Counted from the first letter of the stretch, positions 17,222 through 25,752 are shown. The stretch is DNA of 50,896 nucleotides from an uncultured Clostridiaceae bacterium (GCA_949927585.1 CATLFA010000009.1:1-50896), one strand, 5' to 3'. Notes: a model not told the origin generated them from the sequence alone. Made by a program: numbers and translations.

Positions 17222-17566
17222 TCATTCTTCCATTGTGAGAAAATAATCGACAGTCCTATCATCCCACTGACTCCGAAAACAGATGTCATCTGCATTAATG
17301 AAAACTGCTCTGTACTGAGTAACATGAGGAATCTCTGAAGGTTCGCTTACAACGACAATAGTCGTTTTCAGGAATTTTTCAGTAGCATTCCAAGAAAGAA
17401 GATATGCAGAATCATCTAATTCTTCGCACCGGTCAACAGTTGACATCAACTTATTTAATGCAATAACACTAAAAAGTATTCCAACTCCATAAGTTTGTTC
17501 TTTCATTTCTGCAAGAGCATCCAATGGACATTTGTCTTTTGGTACAATAATTACTTCTTTTTTCAT
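17222..17566 (-). CDS. Hypothetical protein, 114 residues
   Basis: Family not recognised. The N-terminus is MKKEVIIVPKDKCPLDALAEM and the middle contains GVGILFSVIALNKL, WNATEKFLKTTIVVVSEP and HVTQYRAVFINADDICF; it is probably a small soluble alpha/beta protein. It has a GGAGG RBS and a TTGACT/TATAAT promoter. Base composition is clearly more GC-rich and less A-ending than its neighbours. It uses two in-frame CGG codons (17273-17275 and 17429-17431) that must be read as sense. All of this points to recent transfer from a donor with normal CGG use. Confidence 0.6.
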   Translation of the reverse strand: MKKEVIIVPKDKCPLDALAEMKEQTYGVGILFSVIALNKLMSTVDRCEELDDSAYLLSWNATEKFLKTTIVVVSEPSEIPHVTQYRAVFINADDICFRSQWDDRTVDYFLTMEE

Positions 17567-17625
17567 ATAAAAGTCCTCCTTAAATTGATTATAGTAAAAG
17601 TACCTTCAACTACATATATAAATAT

Positions 17626-17654
17626 ATTATATAGTATTTAACATAAAAAGTCAA
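17626..17654 (-). promoter_or_regulatory. Promoter of the 17222 gene
   Basis: Minus-strand TTGACT, 17 bases, TATAAT, 60 bases before the start codon. Confidence 0.65.
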
Positions 17655-17828
17655 GTTGGTGTAAATTTTATGCTTGCAACAGGCATAAAATGTGATATAA
17701 ATAATATATTCTATTAGCACATTTAGTGCTTCGCAATTTTATAAAGAATTTTATTCAAAACTATTAAAATTAATTCATAGATTTTTAATCTACAGAAAAA
17801 ACAAATTAAATTAAAAATAAAAAAATAA

Positions 17829-18121
17829 AGAAGAAGGCTTATTTAGTATATAAAGTACAAATATGCTACATAGAAAATAAACTTATAAAGGAGAAATTAG
17901 AAAGACTTGCATTTTTAAGGCAAAAAGCTATAATTGACGAAAAAGCAATATATGCAGCAGGATTAGAAAAGGGAGAAATGAGTGGAAAAGAAGAAGGAAT
18001 AAAAGAATGAGAAAAGAAAAATCAATTAGAAATAGCTGAAAGAATAAAAACTAAAAATATGGATGTAAATACAATAATGGAAATAACACAATTGACAAAA
18101 GAAGAAATAGAAAAAATATAA
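17829..18121 (+). pseudogene. C-terminal remnant of a PD-(D/E)XK family transposase-like (Rpn-type) gene
   Basis: One frame reads KLERLAFLRQKAIIDEKAIY, AAGLEKGEMSGKEEGIKE, then an in-frame TGA (18008-18010), then LEIAERIKTKNMDVNTIMEI and TQLTKEEIEKI to TAA at 18121. The pattern of an AxxxGxEKG tail followed by a short helix-turn-helix-like LTKEEIEKI end is typical of the C-terminus of Rpn/PDDEXK_2 recombination-promoting nucleases (family knowledge). The catalytic domain is gone. The rest of the gap 17567-17828 holds a promoter for the minus gene and a small TTTTATGC/GCATAAAA hairpin at about 17667-17690; I see nothing else there. Confidence 0.6.
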
Positions 18122-18188
18122 AACAAGTTGATTATTTGAAATATATTTGTTAATATATAATTAACAAAATATGAAAGGAAGAGATAAT

Positions 18189-19472
18189 ATGGGATTAATA
18201 AAGGCAGGTAGTGAAGCTATAAAAACAACTTTAGCAGACCAATGGAAGGAGTACTTTTATTGTGATAGCTTAGAAGCAAATGTTTTAGTAGTAAAAGGAA
18301 AGAAAAGAGTAACGCAGGGGAGCTCAAATACAAAAGGAACAGACAATATAATTTCAGATGGTTCAGTTATAGCAGTAAATGAAGGGCAATGTATGATAAT
18401 AGTAGAACAAGGAAAAGTAGTTGACCTTTGTGCAGAAGCAGGAGAATTTATATATAATAACGAAACAGAGCCAAGTATTTTTGTAGGAGGCTTAGGAAAA
18501 GGAATAGTAAATACTTTCAAAACAATGGGAAAACGTTTTGTAACTGGTGGAGGAGCAGCAAATGACCAAAGAGTATACTATTTTAACACAAAAGAAATAG
18601 TAGGAAACAAATATGGAACACCGAGCCCAGTACCTTTTAGAGTAGTAGATAAAAATATCGGTTTAGATGTAGATATAGCTATTCGTTGTAATGGAGAATA
18701 TTCATACAAAATAGTAGATCCAATGTTATTCTATACAAATGTATGTGGAAACGTACAAGATAGATATGTAAAAGAAACAATAGAAAGCCAATTAAAAACA
18801 GAACTTTTAACAGCACTTCAACCAGCATTTGCAAAAGTATCAGAAATGGGAGTAAGGTATAGTAGCCTTCCAGGTCATACAATGGAATTTGCAGAAGCAT
18901 TAAATGAAGTATTATCACGTAAATGGCAAGAAACAAGAGGAATAGAAATTGTTTCAATAGGAGTAAATTCAGTAAATGCATCTGAAGAAGATGAAAATAT
19001 GATTAAAGAGCTTCAAAGAAGAGCAGTTATAGGAAACCCTAAAATGGCAGCAGCAACAATAGTAGAAGCACAAGCAGAAGCAATGAAAAATGCAGCTTCA
19101 AATACAGCTACTGGGCCAATGTTTGCATTTGCAGGAATGAACATGGCAAGCAAAACAGGAGGAATAGATGCAAACACTTTATTTGCAATGGAAAAAGAAA
19201 CTGTAAAACAAAATGAGAATGAAGAAATAGGGGGAGTTGCCTCAAACTCTAACCAAGAAGAATCAAAATCAGAAAATAAAGAACAACCTTCAAAAGAATG
19301 GATATGTAAATGTGGTGAAAAGAATACAGGAAAATTCTGTACTGAATGCGGAAGTAAAAAACCAGCAACATATAAATGCAATAAATGTGGTTGGGAACCA
19401 CAAGATAAAACAGTTCCTCCAAAATTCTGTCCAGAATGTGGAGATGCATTTGATGAAAATGATAAACAATAA
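18189..19472 (+). CDS. SPFH-domain protein with C-terminal zinc ribbons (YdjI-like)
   Basis: The N-terminal two thirds are an SPFH/stomatin-like domain of the YdjI or 'virion core' type: VLVVKGKKRVTQG, SVIAVNEGQCMIIVEQGKV, the GGxGKGIVNTFKTMGKRF region, then IDVDIAIRCNGEYSYKIVDP and a helical VEAQAEAM stretch. The C-terminus carries two double-cysteine zinc ribbons (CKCGEKNTGKFCTECG and CNKCGWE... FCPECG). Members are cytosolic scaffold proteins often found near membrane-stress genes; the exact function is unsettled. I chose ATG 18189 over 18171 because AAAGGAAGAG sits 8 bases upstream. It is a single gene ended by a strong hairpin. Confidence 0.85.
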   Translation: MGLIKAGSEAIKTTLADQWKEYFYCDSLEANVLVVKGKKRVTQGSSNTKGTDNIISDGSVIAVNEGQCMIIVEQGKVVDLCAEAGEFIYNNETEPSIFVGGLGKGIVNTFKTMGKRFVTGGGAANDQRVYYFNTKEIVGNKYGTPSPVPFRVVDKNIGLDVDIAIRCNGEYSYKIVDPMLFYTNVCGNVQDRYVKETIESQLKTELLTALQPAFAKVSEMGVRYSSLPGHTMEFAEALNEVLSRKWQETRGIEIVSIGVNSVNASEEDENMIKELQRRAVIGNPKMAAATIVEAQAEAMKNAASNTATGPMFAFAGMNMASKTGGIDANTLFAMEKETVKQNENEEIGGVASNSNQEESKSENKEQPSKEWICKCGEKNTGKFCTECGSKKPATYKCNKCGWEPQDKTVPPKFCPECGDAFDENDKQ

Positions 19473-19476
19473 AATC

Positions 19477-19511
19477 AAAAGGTTTAACTTAAAAATTAAG
19501 TTAAACCTTTT
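19477..19511 (+). terminator. Terminator after the SPFH gene
   Basis: AAAAGGTTTAACTTA pairs perfectly with TAAGTTAAACCTTTT around 5 bases. Confidence 0.85.
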
Positions 19512-19586
19512 AGTTTTAAATAAATAATAAAATATTACGAGAATATTACAAAGATATTAAATAAAAATTACAATACTTAAAAAGTA

Positions 19587-19615
19587 TTGACAAGTAAGCC
19601 AAAAAGATAGATACT
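19587..19615 (+). promoter_or_regulatory. Promoter of sepF-divIVA
   Basis: TTGACA, 17 bases, GATACT. The -10 box departs from consensus. Confidence 0.5.
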
Positions 19616-19658
19616 ATATACAATAAAGCAAATCGCCATAAATTTTAGGAGGTATAAA

Positions 19659-20129
19659 ATGTCAGGAGCTATAATGAACAAAGTGTTAGACTTATTTGGA
19701 GTTGACACAGCAGAGGAAGAATACGATGAAGAAGAATATGAAGAATTAGAAGATGATGAAGAAGAAGTTGAAGAAAATAGAAACTTTTGGAATAGACGTT
19801 CAAGCAAGGTTGTAAATATGCCACAAACAAATCAAATAAAAATGGTAATATCACAACCAACAACTTTTGAACAATCAGAAGCTATATGTAATTTACTAAA
19901 AGAGAAAAAATCTATAATAGTAAATTTAGAATATGTAAATAAGGATATTGCAAGACGTATTGTAGATGTTGTAAGTGGAGCAGTACAAGCTTTAGATGGA
20001 CATATACAAAAAGTTTCAAACTCAATATTTTTAATTGCACCATATAACTATGATATTACAAATGAAATGGCAAGAGAAGAGATAAAAAATAAATTATCTG
20101 TTTCATGGCTAAAAAATTCACAATTATAA
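19659..20129 (+). CDS. sepF: Cell division protein SepF
   Basis: Forms filaments that tie FtsZ to the membrane at the division septum. Residues 1-12 form the amphipathic membrane-binding helix (AIMNKVLDLFGV), followed by a very acidic linker (EEEYDEEEYEELEDDEEEVEE), and the C-terminal SepF domain at about 65-150 (MVISQPTTFEQSEAICNLL, SIIVNLEYVNKDIARRIVDVVSGAVQALDG, VSNSIFLIAPYNYDI). Length 156 is normal. AGGAGG lies before the ATG. divIVA follows 25 bases downstream, the usual Gram-positive division/cell-pole arrangement. Confidence 0.93.
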   Translation: MSGAIMNKVLDLFGVDTAEEEYDEEEYEELEDDEEEVEENRNFWNRRSSKVVNMPQTNQIKMVISQPTTFEQSEAICNLLKEKKSIIVNLEYVNKDIARRIVDVVSGAVQALDGHIQKVSNSIFLIAPYNYDITNEMAREEIKNKLSVSWLKNSQL

Positions 20130-20154
20130 TATCTAGTAGTTTGGAGGAGTAAAA

Positions 20155-20610
20155 ATGATAACACCATTAGAAATTGAAAATAAAAAATTTGCTAAACAAA
20201 TGATGAATGGATATAGTGTAGAAGAAGTAGATGAATTTTTAGATGACTTAACATTAGATTATGAAAAATCATTTAAAGAAAATGCAGAATTAAAATCAAA
20301 AGTAGAAGATTTAGAAGCTAGTTTAGCACACTACAAAACAATAGAAGGAACTCTTCAAAGTACACTAGTAATGGCACAAAATACAGCAGAAGAAGTAAAA
20401 GAAGTTGCTAGACAACAAGCAGAACAAATAATTAAAGAAGCAGAAGGTAATGCAAAAAAATCAGTTGAAGATTTAGGACAAGAAATTCTTATGAAGAAAA
20501 AAGAATTAGAAGATTTAAAGAAACAATTTGATGTATATAAAGCAAAAATGGAAGCATTACTAATTTCACAACTAGAATTATTAAAAGATGTGAACAATGA
20601 AGATATATAA
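20155..20610 (+). CDS. divIVA: DivIVA-type cell division/polarity protein
   Basis: Starts with the conserved membrane-curvature-sensing segment MITPLEIENKKFAKQMMNGYSVEEVDEFLDDL (split here in prose: MITPLEIENKKF and GYSVEEVDEFLDDL), followed by a coiled coil over residues about 35-150. DivIVA recruits other proteins to poles and division sites. Length 151 is typical for Clostridia. It has GGAGG upstream and is co-transcribed with sepF, with a hairpin terminator directly after the stop. Confidence 0.93.
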   Translation: MITPLEIENKKFAKQMMNGYSVEEVDEFLDDLTLDYEKSFKENAELKSKVEDLEASLAHYKTIEGTLQSTLVMAQNTAEEVKEVARQQAEQIIKEAEGNAKKSVEDLGQEILMKKKELEDLKKQFDVYKAKMEALLISQLELLKDVNNEDI

Positions 20611-20614
20611 AAAA

Positions 20615-20640
20615 TAAGGCACTTTTTAAAGTGCCTTTAT
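20615..20640 (+). terminator. Terminator after divIVA
   Basis: AAGGCAC and GTGCCTT pair around an A/T loop, followed by TATTC. Confidence 0.7.
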
Positions 20641-20663
20641 TCAATAATAGAAAGGAAAATAAT

Positions 20664-22334
20664 ATGCAAAAACATCTAAAATCAAATAATGGTATAACTC
20701 TAATTACTTTAGTAATTACAATAGTAGTAATGCTAATATTATCATTTACAATAAGTATAAATGCAAATGATTATATTGAAAGAACAAAAAAAACAAATTT
20801 AGATACAGATTTGCAAAGACTTCAAGAAAAAATAGAAATTTATTATTCAAAAAATAAAGAAATTCCTATATTAAATAAATATACAAATGTAGGAATGTTA
20901 GAAAAAAAAGAAAATGATAATGAAAATTATTATGTTATTGACTTAGATAAATTAGAAGGAATAGAACTAAATTATGGAAAAGATTTTGAAAAAGCAAAAC
21001 AAGTAGAAGGAGAAATATCAGATTTATTAGATATTTATATTATAAATGAAGAATCACATGTCATATATTATCCTAAAGGTGTAAAATTTGATAAAAAAAT
21101 ATATTATACATTAGTAGGAGACCAAAGCAAAATAAGTAATGAATTTCAGATATCTGAAATAGAATTATCAGGAGAAAATAGTATAGAAATAGGAGAAACT
21201 ACAAAACTAGATTTTAAATTAATACCAAGCTTTGTAGAAACTAATGGAGTAAATTGGAGTTCACAAAACCAAGAAATAGCAACAGTAGATGAAAATGGAA
21301 CTGTTACAGGTGTAAGCTATGGAATAACAAACATAGTAGCAACTTTAAAAGAAAATGAACAAATAACAAAATCATTTGAAATAAAAGTAACATATCCAAC
21401 TGTACAAATTAGTATTATAGCAGATAAAAATAGTACAATAAATGGTGGAGAACCTAACTACTCAAACCCTATAATACCAAAAGGATTTAGAGCGGTAGAT
21501 AGAACTTCAGGAGATGATACAATTCTAGAGACTGCAAAATGGGGAACAAAAGAAGGATATAAAAGTGGTTTAGTTATAGAAGATGAAAAAGCAAATCAAT
21601 ATGTATGGGTTCCAGTAGATGGTGAAATAGTGACATTAAGTAGATATATATTTAATGAAGATGGAACAGAAAACAAGGTAAGTGCAGATACAAAATATAA
21701 TAGTTATGTGGAACAAGATATGGTAGGAGCAGTATATTCGTTGCCATATGGAAATAAAATAGCAAAAGATATTAACCGATTTATAGAAAGTGTAGAGCAA
21801 AATGGCGGATATTATATAGCAAGATATGAGGCAAGTTATGGAGAAAATGGAAAAGTAAAGTCTGTTAAAACAACTAAACTTGCAAGTTTAGTAACAGGTA
21901 ATTCACCATCAGAAGAAGGGGTAATTTGGAATAATATAAAGCAAACAGAGGCAACTACTTTATGCCAAAATACATATTCTGAAGAATATGGAGTAGAAAG
22001 TGATTTAGTAAATAGTTTAGCTTGGGATACAACACTTGTATTTATTCAAAAATATTCAGAAAGTCCAAATTATAGTGTAGGTAAACTAGGAAATATAGGA
22101 ACAAAAGAAGCAAAACTAACAGGAGAAACTCAAGATGTCAAGTGTAATATATATGATTTATCAGGAAACTACTCAGAATGGACAACAGAGACCTCAATAG
22201 AAACAGGAAAGCCATGTACAGCAAGAGGAGGAAATTACGAAAATGAAGAAAATGTTGCAAGTTCATATTTGGCAAAAGGAGCAGAAGAAGTATCAGAACT
22301 AATAGCATTTAGAAGCATATTGTATATAAAATAA
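20664..22334 (+). CDS. Pilin-like surface protein with Big2 domain and FGE-like C-terminal domain
   Basis: Residues 1-35 look like a type IV prepilin leader and hydrophobic helix (KSNNGITLITLVITIVVMLILSF, with G before ITLI as the cleavage point). After a coiled stretch (residues 36-160) comes a bacterial Ig-like domain (Big2) at about 170-255: ISEIELSGENSIEIGETTKL and NQEIATVDENGTVTGVSYG. The last ~300 residues resemble the formylglycine-generating-enzyme/sulfatase-modifying fold (QYVWVPVDG, GGYYIARYEASYG, NIYDLSGNYSEWT, TARGGNYEN). This mix suggests a pseudopilin-anchored surface protein. ATG 20664 is used because AAAGGAAAAT is upstream. No pilus assembly genes adjoin it. The start after LFNNRK (20631) is unlikely. 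Confidence 0.75.
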   Translation: MQKHLKSNNGITLITLVITIVVMLILSFTISINANDYIERTKKTNLDTDLQRLQEKIEIYYSKNKEIPILNKYTNVGMLEKKENDNENYYVIDLDKLEGIELNYGKDFEKAKQVEGEISDLLDIYIINEESHVIYYPKGVKFDKKIYYTLVGDQSKISNEFQISEIELSGENSIEIGETTKLDFKLIPSFVETNGVNWSSQNQEIATVDENGTVTGVSYGITNIVATLKENEQITKSFEIKVTYPTVQISIIADKNSTINGGEPNYSNPIIPKGFRAVDRTSGDDTILETAKWGTKEGYKSGLVIEDEKANQYVWVPVDGEIVTLSRYIFNEDGTENKVSADTKYNSYVEQDMVGAVYSLPYGNKIAKDINRFIESVEQNGGYYIARYEASYGENGKVKSVKTTKLASLVTGNSPSEEGVIWNNIKQTEATTLCQNTYSEEYGVESDLVNSLAWDTTLVFIQKYSESPNYSVGKLGNIGTKEAKLTGETQDVKCNIYDLSGNYSEWTTETSIETGKPCTARGGNYENEENVASSYLAKGAEEVSELIAFRSILYIK

Positions 22335-22339
22335 AATTT

Positions 22340-22390
22340 TGTGTCCATTGGGGACGTTTCCATTTGGGTAATCTGTCCCCAATGGACACA
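22340..22390 (+). repeat. REP-like hairpin repeat
   Basis: TGTGTCCATTGGGGA pairs perfectly (15 bp) with TCCCCAATGGACACA; between them lies GTTTCCATTTGGGTAATCTG. This is the cleanest copy of the REP-like family in the window. It may also end transcription of the 20664 gene, since T-rich sequence follows. Confidence 0.85.
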
Positions 22391-22420
22391 AAAATAATTT
22401 TTTTTTATTTTAAATTAGAC

Positions 22421-22449
22421 TTGCATATATTAATAAAGTATGTTAATAT
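22421..22449 (+). promoter_or_regulatory. Promoter of tRNA-Trp
   Basis: TTGCAT, 17 bases, TAATAT, 17 bases upstream of the mature tRNA start. Confidence 0.5.
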
Positions 22450-22466
22450 AATTAAGTATTAGTAAT

Positions 22467-22541
22467 AGGGGTATAGTGTTAATGGTAGCACATCGGTCTC
22501 CAAAACCGCCTGTGTGGGTTCGAATCCTACTACCCCTGCCA
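22467..22541 (+). tRNA. tRNA-Trp (anticodon CCA)
   Basis: Seven-base acceptor stem AGGGGTA/TACCCCT, D-arm GTGT...GCAC, anticodon loop CTCCAAA (CCA at 34-36), T-arm GTGGG TTCGAAT CCTAC, discriminator G and an encoded CCA end. The anticodon loop has the normal seven bases, so it is not itself a frameshift suppressor. The top pair of the anticodon stem (T-C) is mismatched. Confidence 0.95.
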
Positions 22542-22553
22542 TAAAAATAAGGG

Positions 22554-22582
22554 GCTAGAAAATGTATGTTTTCTAGCTTTAT
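22554..22582 (+). terminator. Terminator after tRNA-Trp
   Basis: GCTAGAAAAT pairs with GTTTTCTAGC, followed by TTTATT. Confidence 0.8.
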
Positions 22583-22617
22583 TAATATAAAAATGTAATA
22601 TATGGTAGGTATAAAAA

Positions 22618-23031
22618 ATGGAAAAAGTAAAAGAACTAATAAAAAAAGTATGTACAAAAGAAGTAATATTTTATGCAATATTTGGGTTGTTGACGACAAT
22701 TGTAAATATAGGAACATTTGCTTTAATGACGAAAATTTTAAAATGGAATGAAAACATATCAAATGTTATAGCAATAATACTAGCAGTATTATTTGCTTAT
22801 ATAACAAATAAAGATTTAGTTTTTCATTCACAGGCAAAAAAAATAAAGGAAAAAACAAAAGAATTTATAAAGTTTATAGCTGGTAGAGCATTTACTATGG
22901 TTGTTGAATTTGTAGGTTGTTATTTAATGTTTAAATTACCAATACCAGAAATTATAAGTAAATGTATAATAACAGTATTTGTTATTGTATTAAATTTCTT
23001 TATAAGTAAATTTTTTGCATTTAAGAAATAA
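22618..23031 (+). CDS. GtrA family membrane protein
   Basis: A 137-residue protein with four hydrophobic helices: about 18-38 (IFYAIFGLLTTIVNIGTFALM), 48-65, 82-100 and 110-132. The pattern FGLLTTIVNIG... ITNKDLVFHS... KFIAGRAFTMVVEFVG... FISKFFAFKK is typical of GtrA, a small flippase-like protein involved in moving lipid-linked sugars for wall or surface polysaccharides. The RBS is weak (TGGTAGG). It precedes the M23 peptidase by 33 bases and may be co-transcribed with it. Confidence 0.85.
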   Translation: MEKVKELIKKVCTKEVIFYAIFGLLTTIVNIGTFALMTKILKWNENISNVIAIILAVLFAYITNKDLVFHSQAKKIKEKTKEFIKFIAGRAFTMVVEFVGCYLMFKLPIPEIISKCIITVFVIVLNFFISKFFAFKK

Positions 23032-23063
23032 ATATAGGGGCTTATCATTAAGGAGGAATCTTT

Positions 23064-23663
23064 ATGTGTAGCTCTTTTTTTAAGCCGTTTTATTATATAA
23101 TTTTTAGTTTAATTATTATGATTTTAGTAATTTCATGTTTTTTTACGCCTACTATATCAGGAGAAATTATATTAAATTATGATTTGAATTCAATAGAAAA
23201 TATACAAATAAGTAGCTTACGGTTTTGTGTGGCCTAGTCCAGGATATACAAAGATAAATTCATATTTTGGAAAACGAACATCTCCTACAGTAGGTGCATC
23301 TTCATATCATAAAGGAATAGATATAGGAGCACCAGAAGGAAGTAAGCTAATAGCAGTAGTAAGTGGTACAATAACGTATCTAGGTTTTCTGGGAGGAGGT
23401 GGATACACAATAACACTATCCAAAGATAACATGAAAATAACTTATTGTCATGTATCACCAAATTATATAGTAAATATAGGACAAGAAGTTTTGCAAGGCC
23501 AAGTAATACGGCTATGTAGGCCCAAAAAATGTATATGGAGTAGTGCGGAAACCAATATAAAGATAGTAATGGAAATCCAACAAATGGAGCAACCACAGGA
23601 GCACACCTACATTTAGGAATACGAATAGATGGTGAGTATGTGAATCCATTAAATTATTATTAG
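23064..23663 (+). CDS. M23-family peptidoglycan peptidase with three CGG +1 shifts
   Basis: LytM/M23 zinc endopeptidase anchored by an N-terminal hydrophobic helix (residues about 10-28, IIFSLIIMILVISCFF). Four frame segments join at 23220, 23509 and 23546, each by skipping one C before a glycine codon: ...ISSL / GFVWPSPGYTKINSYFGKR...YHKGIDIGAPEG...ITYCHVSPNY...QGQVI / GYVGPKNVYGVV / GNQYKDSNGNPTNGATTGAHLHLGIRIDG...NPLNYY. Reading all three shifts gives one 199-residue protein with the complete M23 set: HKGID (zinc ligands H and D), CHVS, and HLHL. No single frame covers more than half of it. AGGAGG precedes ATG 23064. The segment lengths (156, 288, 36 and 117 bases) are all multiples of three. 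The best case in the window for recoding. Confidence 0.9.
23220..23222 (+). other. CGG +1 shift site 1 in the M23 gene
   Basis: TTA CGG TTT; skipping C23220 gives TTA GGT TTT and LGFVWPSPGY, the usual start of the M23 domain. Confidence 0.85.
23509..23511 (+). other. CGG +1 shift site 2 in the M23 gene
   Basis: ATA CGG CTA; skipping C23509 gives ATA GGC TAT, the conserved QVIGYVG turn. Confidence 0.85.
23546..23548 (+). other. CGG +1 shift site 3 in the M23 gene
   Basis: GTG CGG AAA; skipping C23546 gives GTG GGA AAC and leads into the frame of the HLHL motif. It is 37 bases after site 2. Confidence 0.85.
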
Positions 23664-23712
23664 TGTCCATTGGGGACGTTTCCCTTTGGGTAATCTGTCC
23701 CTTTTGAGACAA
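23663..23712 (+). repeat. REP-like repeat after the M23 gene
   Basis: GTGTCCATTGGGGACGTTTC is shared base for base with the copy at 22341; the right arm (CTGTCCCTTTTGAGACAATT) has diverged. It starts at the stop codon of the peptidase gene. Confidence 0.8.
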
Positions 23713-23942
23713 TTGTTATTTTATAAAATATTATAAAAGTATCAAAATAAAATTATGAATATTATATAAAAATTATTGAATATAAAAAGAAAATAATATA
23801 CAATATAAATAAAAAACAAGAATGCACTTTTCTAAGTGAAAAAGCCACATAAGAAAATTGTATTCTTCCATACCATATTTTTAGGAAATTTACCACTAAC
23901 ATGTGCAACTTTCTTAAGAATATAGAAAAGGAGAAAAGTATT

Positions 23943-24773
23943 TTGAAAATTACAGATGTAAAAGAGTTAGAAAGAATTTCTAATGAAGTAAGAAAAAGCA
24001 TAATAAAACAAGTATATATTGCAAAATCAGGCCATCCAGGGGGCTCACTTTCATGTGCAGATATATTAACTGTTTTATATTTTAACCAAATGAATATTGA
24101 CGAAAAAAATCCAAACTCACCATTAAGAGATAGATTTATTTTATCAAAAGGTCATTGTTCACCTGCATTATATGCAGTACTTTCAGAAAGAGGATATTTT
24201 GAAAAAGAAAAATTAAAAGAATTTAGAAGTGTAAGAGGAAATTTGCAAGGGCATCCAGATATGAACAAAGTACTAGGAGTAGACATGACAACAGGCTCAT
24301 TAGGTCAAGGTCTATCTGCTGCTAATGGAATGGCCCTAACTTCAAAACTAAATCATGATGGATTTAGAGTATATTGTCTTTTAGGAGATGGGGAAATAGA
24401 GGAAGGCCAAGTTTGGGAAGCAGCAATGACATCATACAAATACAAATTAGATAACTTATGTGTAATAGTAGATAACAATAATTTACAAATAGATGGAAAC
24501 ATAGAAAATGTAAAAGGATTAGATAACATAGAAGGAAAATTTAAGGCTTTTGGTTTTAATACTATAGTAATAGATGGAAATAACATAGAACAAATAATAA
24601 ATGCCTTCAATACAGCTAAACTAACAAAAGGAAAACCAACAGCAATAATAGCAAAAACAACAAAAGGAAAAGGCGTATCATTTATGGAAAATGAGGCGGG
24701 TTGGCATGGAAAAGCACCTAGTGAAGAAGAATATAATGAGGCGATTGAAGAATTGAAAGAGGTGAAAAAATAA
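23943..24773 (+). CDS. Transketolase, N-terminal subunit
   Basis: Thiamine-diphosphate-binding half of a split transketolase (non-oxidative pentose phosphate pathway). Visible motifs: SGHPGGSLSCADIL, SKGHCSPALYAVL, TGSLGQGLSAANGMAL and the ThDP/Mg motif GDGEIEEGQVWE...CVIVDNNNLQ. The chosen start is TTG 23943 (MKITDVKELERIS), with AAAAGGAGAAAAG upstream; the ATG at 23901 would add a non-homologous leader. Length about 276. Its stop TAA overlaps the ATG of the C-subunit gene (TAATG), a typical two-gene operon. Confidence 0.93.
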   Translation: MKITDVKELERISNEVRKSIIKQVYIAKSGHPGGSLSCADILTVLYFNQMNIDEKNPNSPLRDRFILSKGHCSPALYAVLSERGYFEKEKLKEFRSVRGNLQGHPDMNKVLGVDMTTGSLGQGLSAANGMALTSKLNHDGFRVYCLLGDGEIEEGQVWEAAMTSYKYKLDNLCVIVDNNNLQIDGNIENVKGLDNIEGKFKAFGFNTIVIDGNNIEQIINAFNTAKLTKGKPTAIIAKTTKGKGVSFMENEAGWHGKAPSEEEYNEAIEELKEVKK

Positions 24774-25706
24774 TGAACGAAACCATAAAAATACCAACTC
24801 GCCAAAGTTATGGTGAAGCCCTAGCAAAGCTAGGAAAAGAAAATAAAAATGTAGTTGTATTAGATGCAGACCTTTCAACTGCGACAAAAACAAGTATATT
24901 TGCAAAAGAGAATCCAGAAAGATTTTTTGAAATGGGAATATCAGAGCAAGATATGATAAGTACAGCAGCAGGATTTGCTACTTGTCGGGAAAATTCCATA
25001 TGCAAGCACATTTGCAGTATTTGCAGCAGGAAGAGCATATGACCAGATACGAAATAGCATATGTTATCCAAACTTAAATGTAAAAATATGTGCTACACAC
25101 GCAGGAATAACAGTAGGAGAAGATGGAGCAACACACCAAATGTTAGAAGACATTTCGATGATGAGAACACTTCCAAACATGACAGTTATTGTGGCTTCAG
25201 ATGATGTACAAACAAAATGGGCAGTAGAAGAAATATCAAAAATAAAAGGACCAGTATACTTGAGGTTATCAAGAATGGCAACACCTATTATATATAACGA
25301 AGCACAGAAATTTGAAATAGGAAAAGCAGTTCAAATAGGAGAAGGAACAGATGCTAGCATAATAGCTACAGGAGATGTAGTATGTGAAGCTATAAAAGCA
25401 AAAGAAGAACTAGAAAAACAAGGAATAAATGTGCGCGTAATAGATGTTCATACAATAAAACCAATAGATAAAGAAATGATAGTAAAATGTGCAAAAGAGA
25501 CGAAAAAAATAATAACAATAGAAGACCATAGTATTATTGGAGGATTAGGCTCAGCAGTATGTGAAGTATTAGCAGAAGAATATCCATGCAAAGTAACAAG
25601 AATGGGGATAAACGACCAATTTGGAAAATCAGGAAAAGCAGAAGAACTGTTAAAATATTTTAAATTAACAAGTGAAGACATAATTGTAAAGATAAAAGAA
25701 AATTAA
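24773..25706 (+). CDS. Transketolase, C-terminal subunit, with a CGG +1 shift
   Basis: Pyrimidine-binding and C-terminal domains of split transketolase. The zero frame covers residues 1-71 (RQSYGEALAKLGKENKNVVVLDADLS... FFEMGISEQDMISTAAGFATC). It then meets CGG at 24986, and the +1 frame continues GKIPYASTFAVFAAGRAYDQIRN, THAGITVGEDGATHQMLEDI and the C-terminal IDVHTIKPID domain. Homologues have an uninterrupted GKIP(F/Y)ASTFAVF at this point. Without the shift a 90-residue stub would be made, which lacks the active site. Translation is probably coupled to the N-subunit gene. Confidence 0.93.
24986..24988 (+). other. CGG +1 shift site in the transketolase C-subunit gene
   Basis: TGT CGG GAA; skipping C24986 gives TGT GGG AAA and ATCGKIPYASTF. 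The only site where the restored glycine codon is GGG. Confidence 0.85.
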
Positions 25707-25720
25707 ATATTGCAAATAAC

Positions 25721-25752
25721 AAAAAGAGTAATGCGAAAAATTACTCTTTTTT
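25721..25752 (+). terminator. Terminator after the transketolase operon
   Basis: AAAAAGAGTAA pairs with TTACTCTTTTT; T-run follows. Confidence 0.8.

Noticed and set aside
22467..22541. tRNA-Trp as the suppressor of the CGG shifts
   Set aside because: Its anticodon loop has seven bases and reads UGG; nothing in it would favour CGGN.
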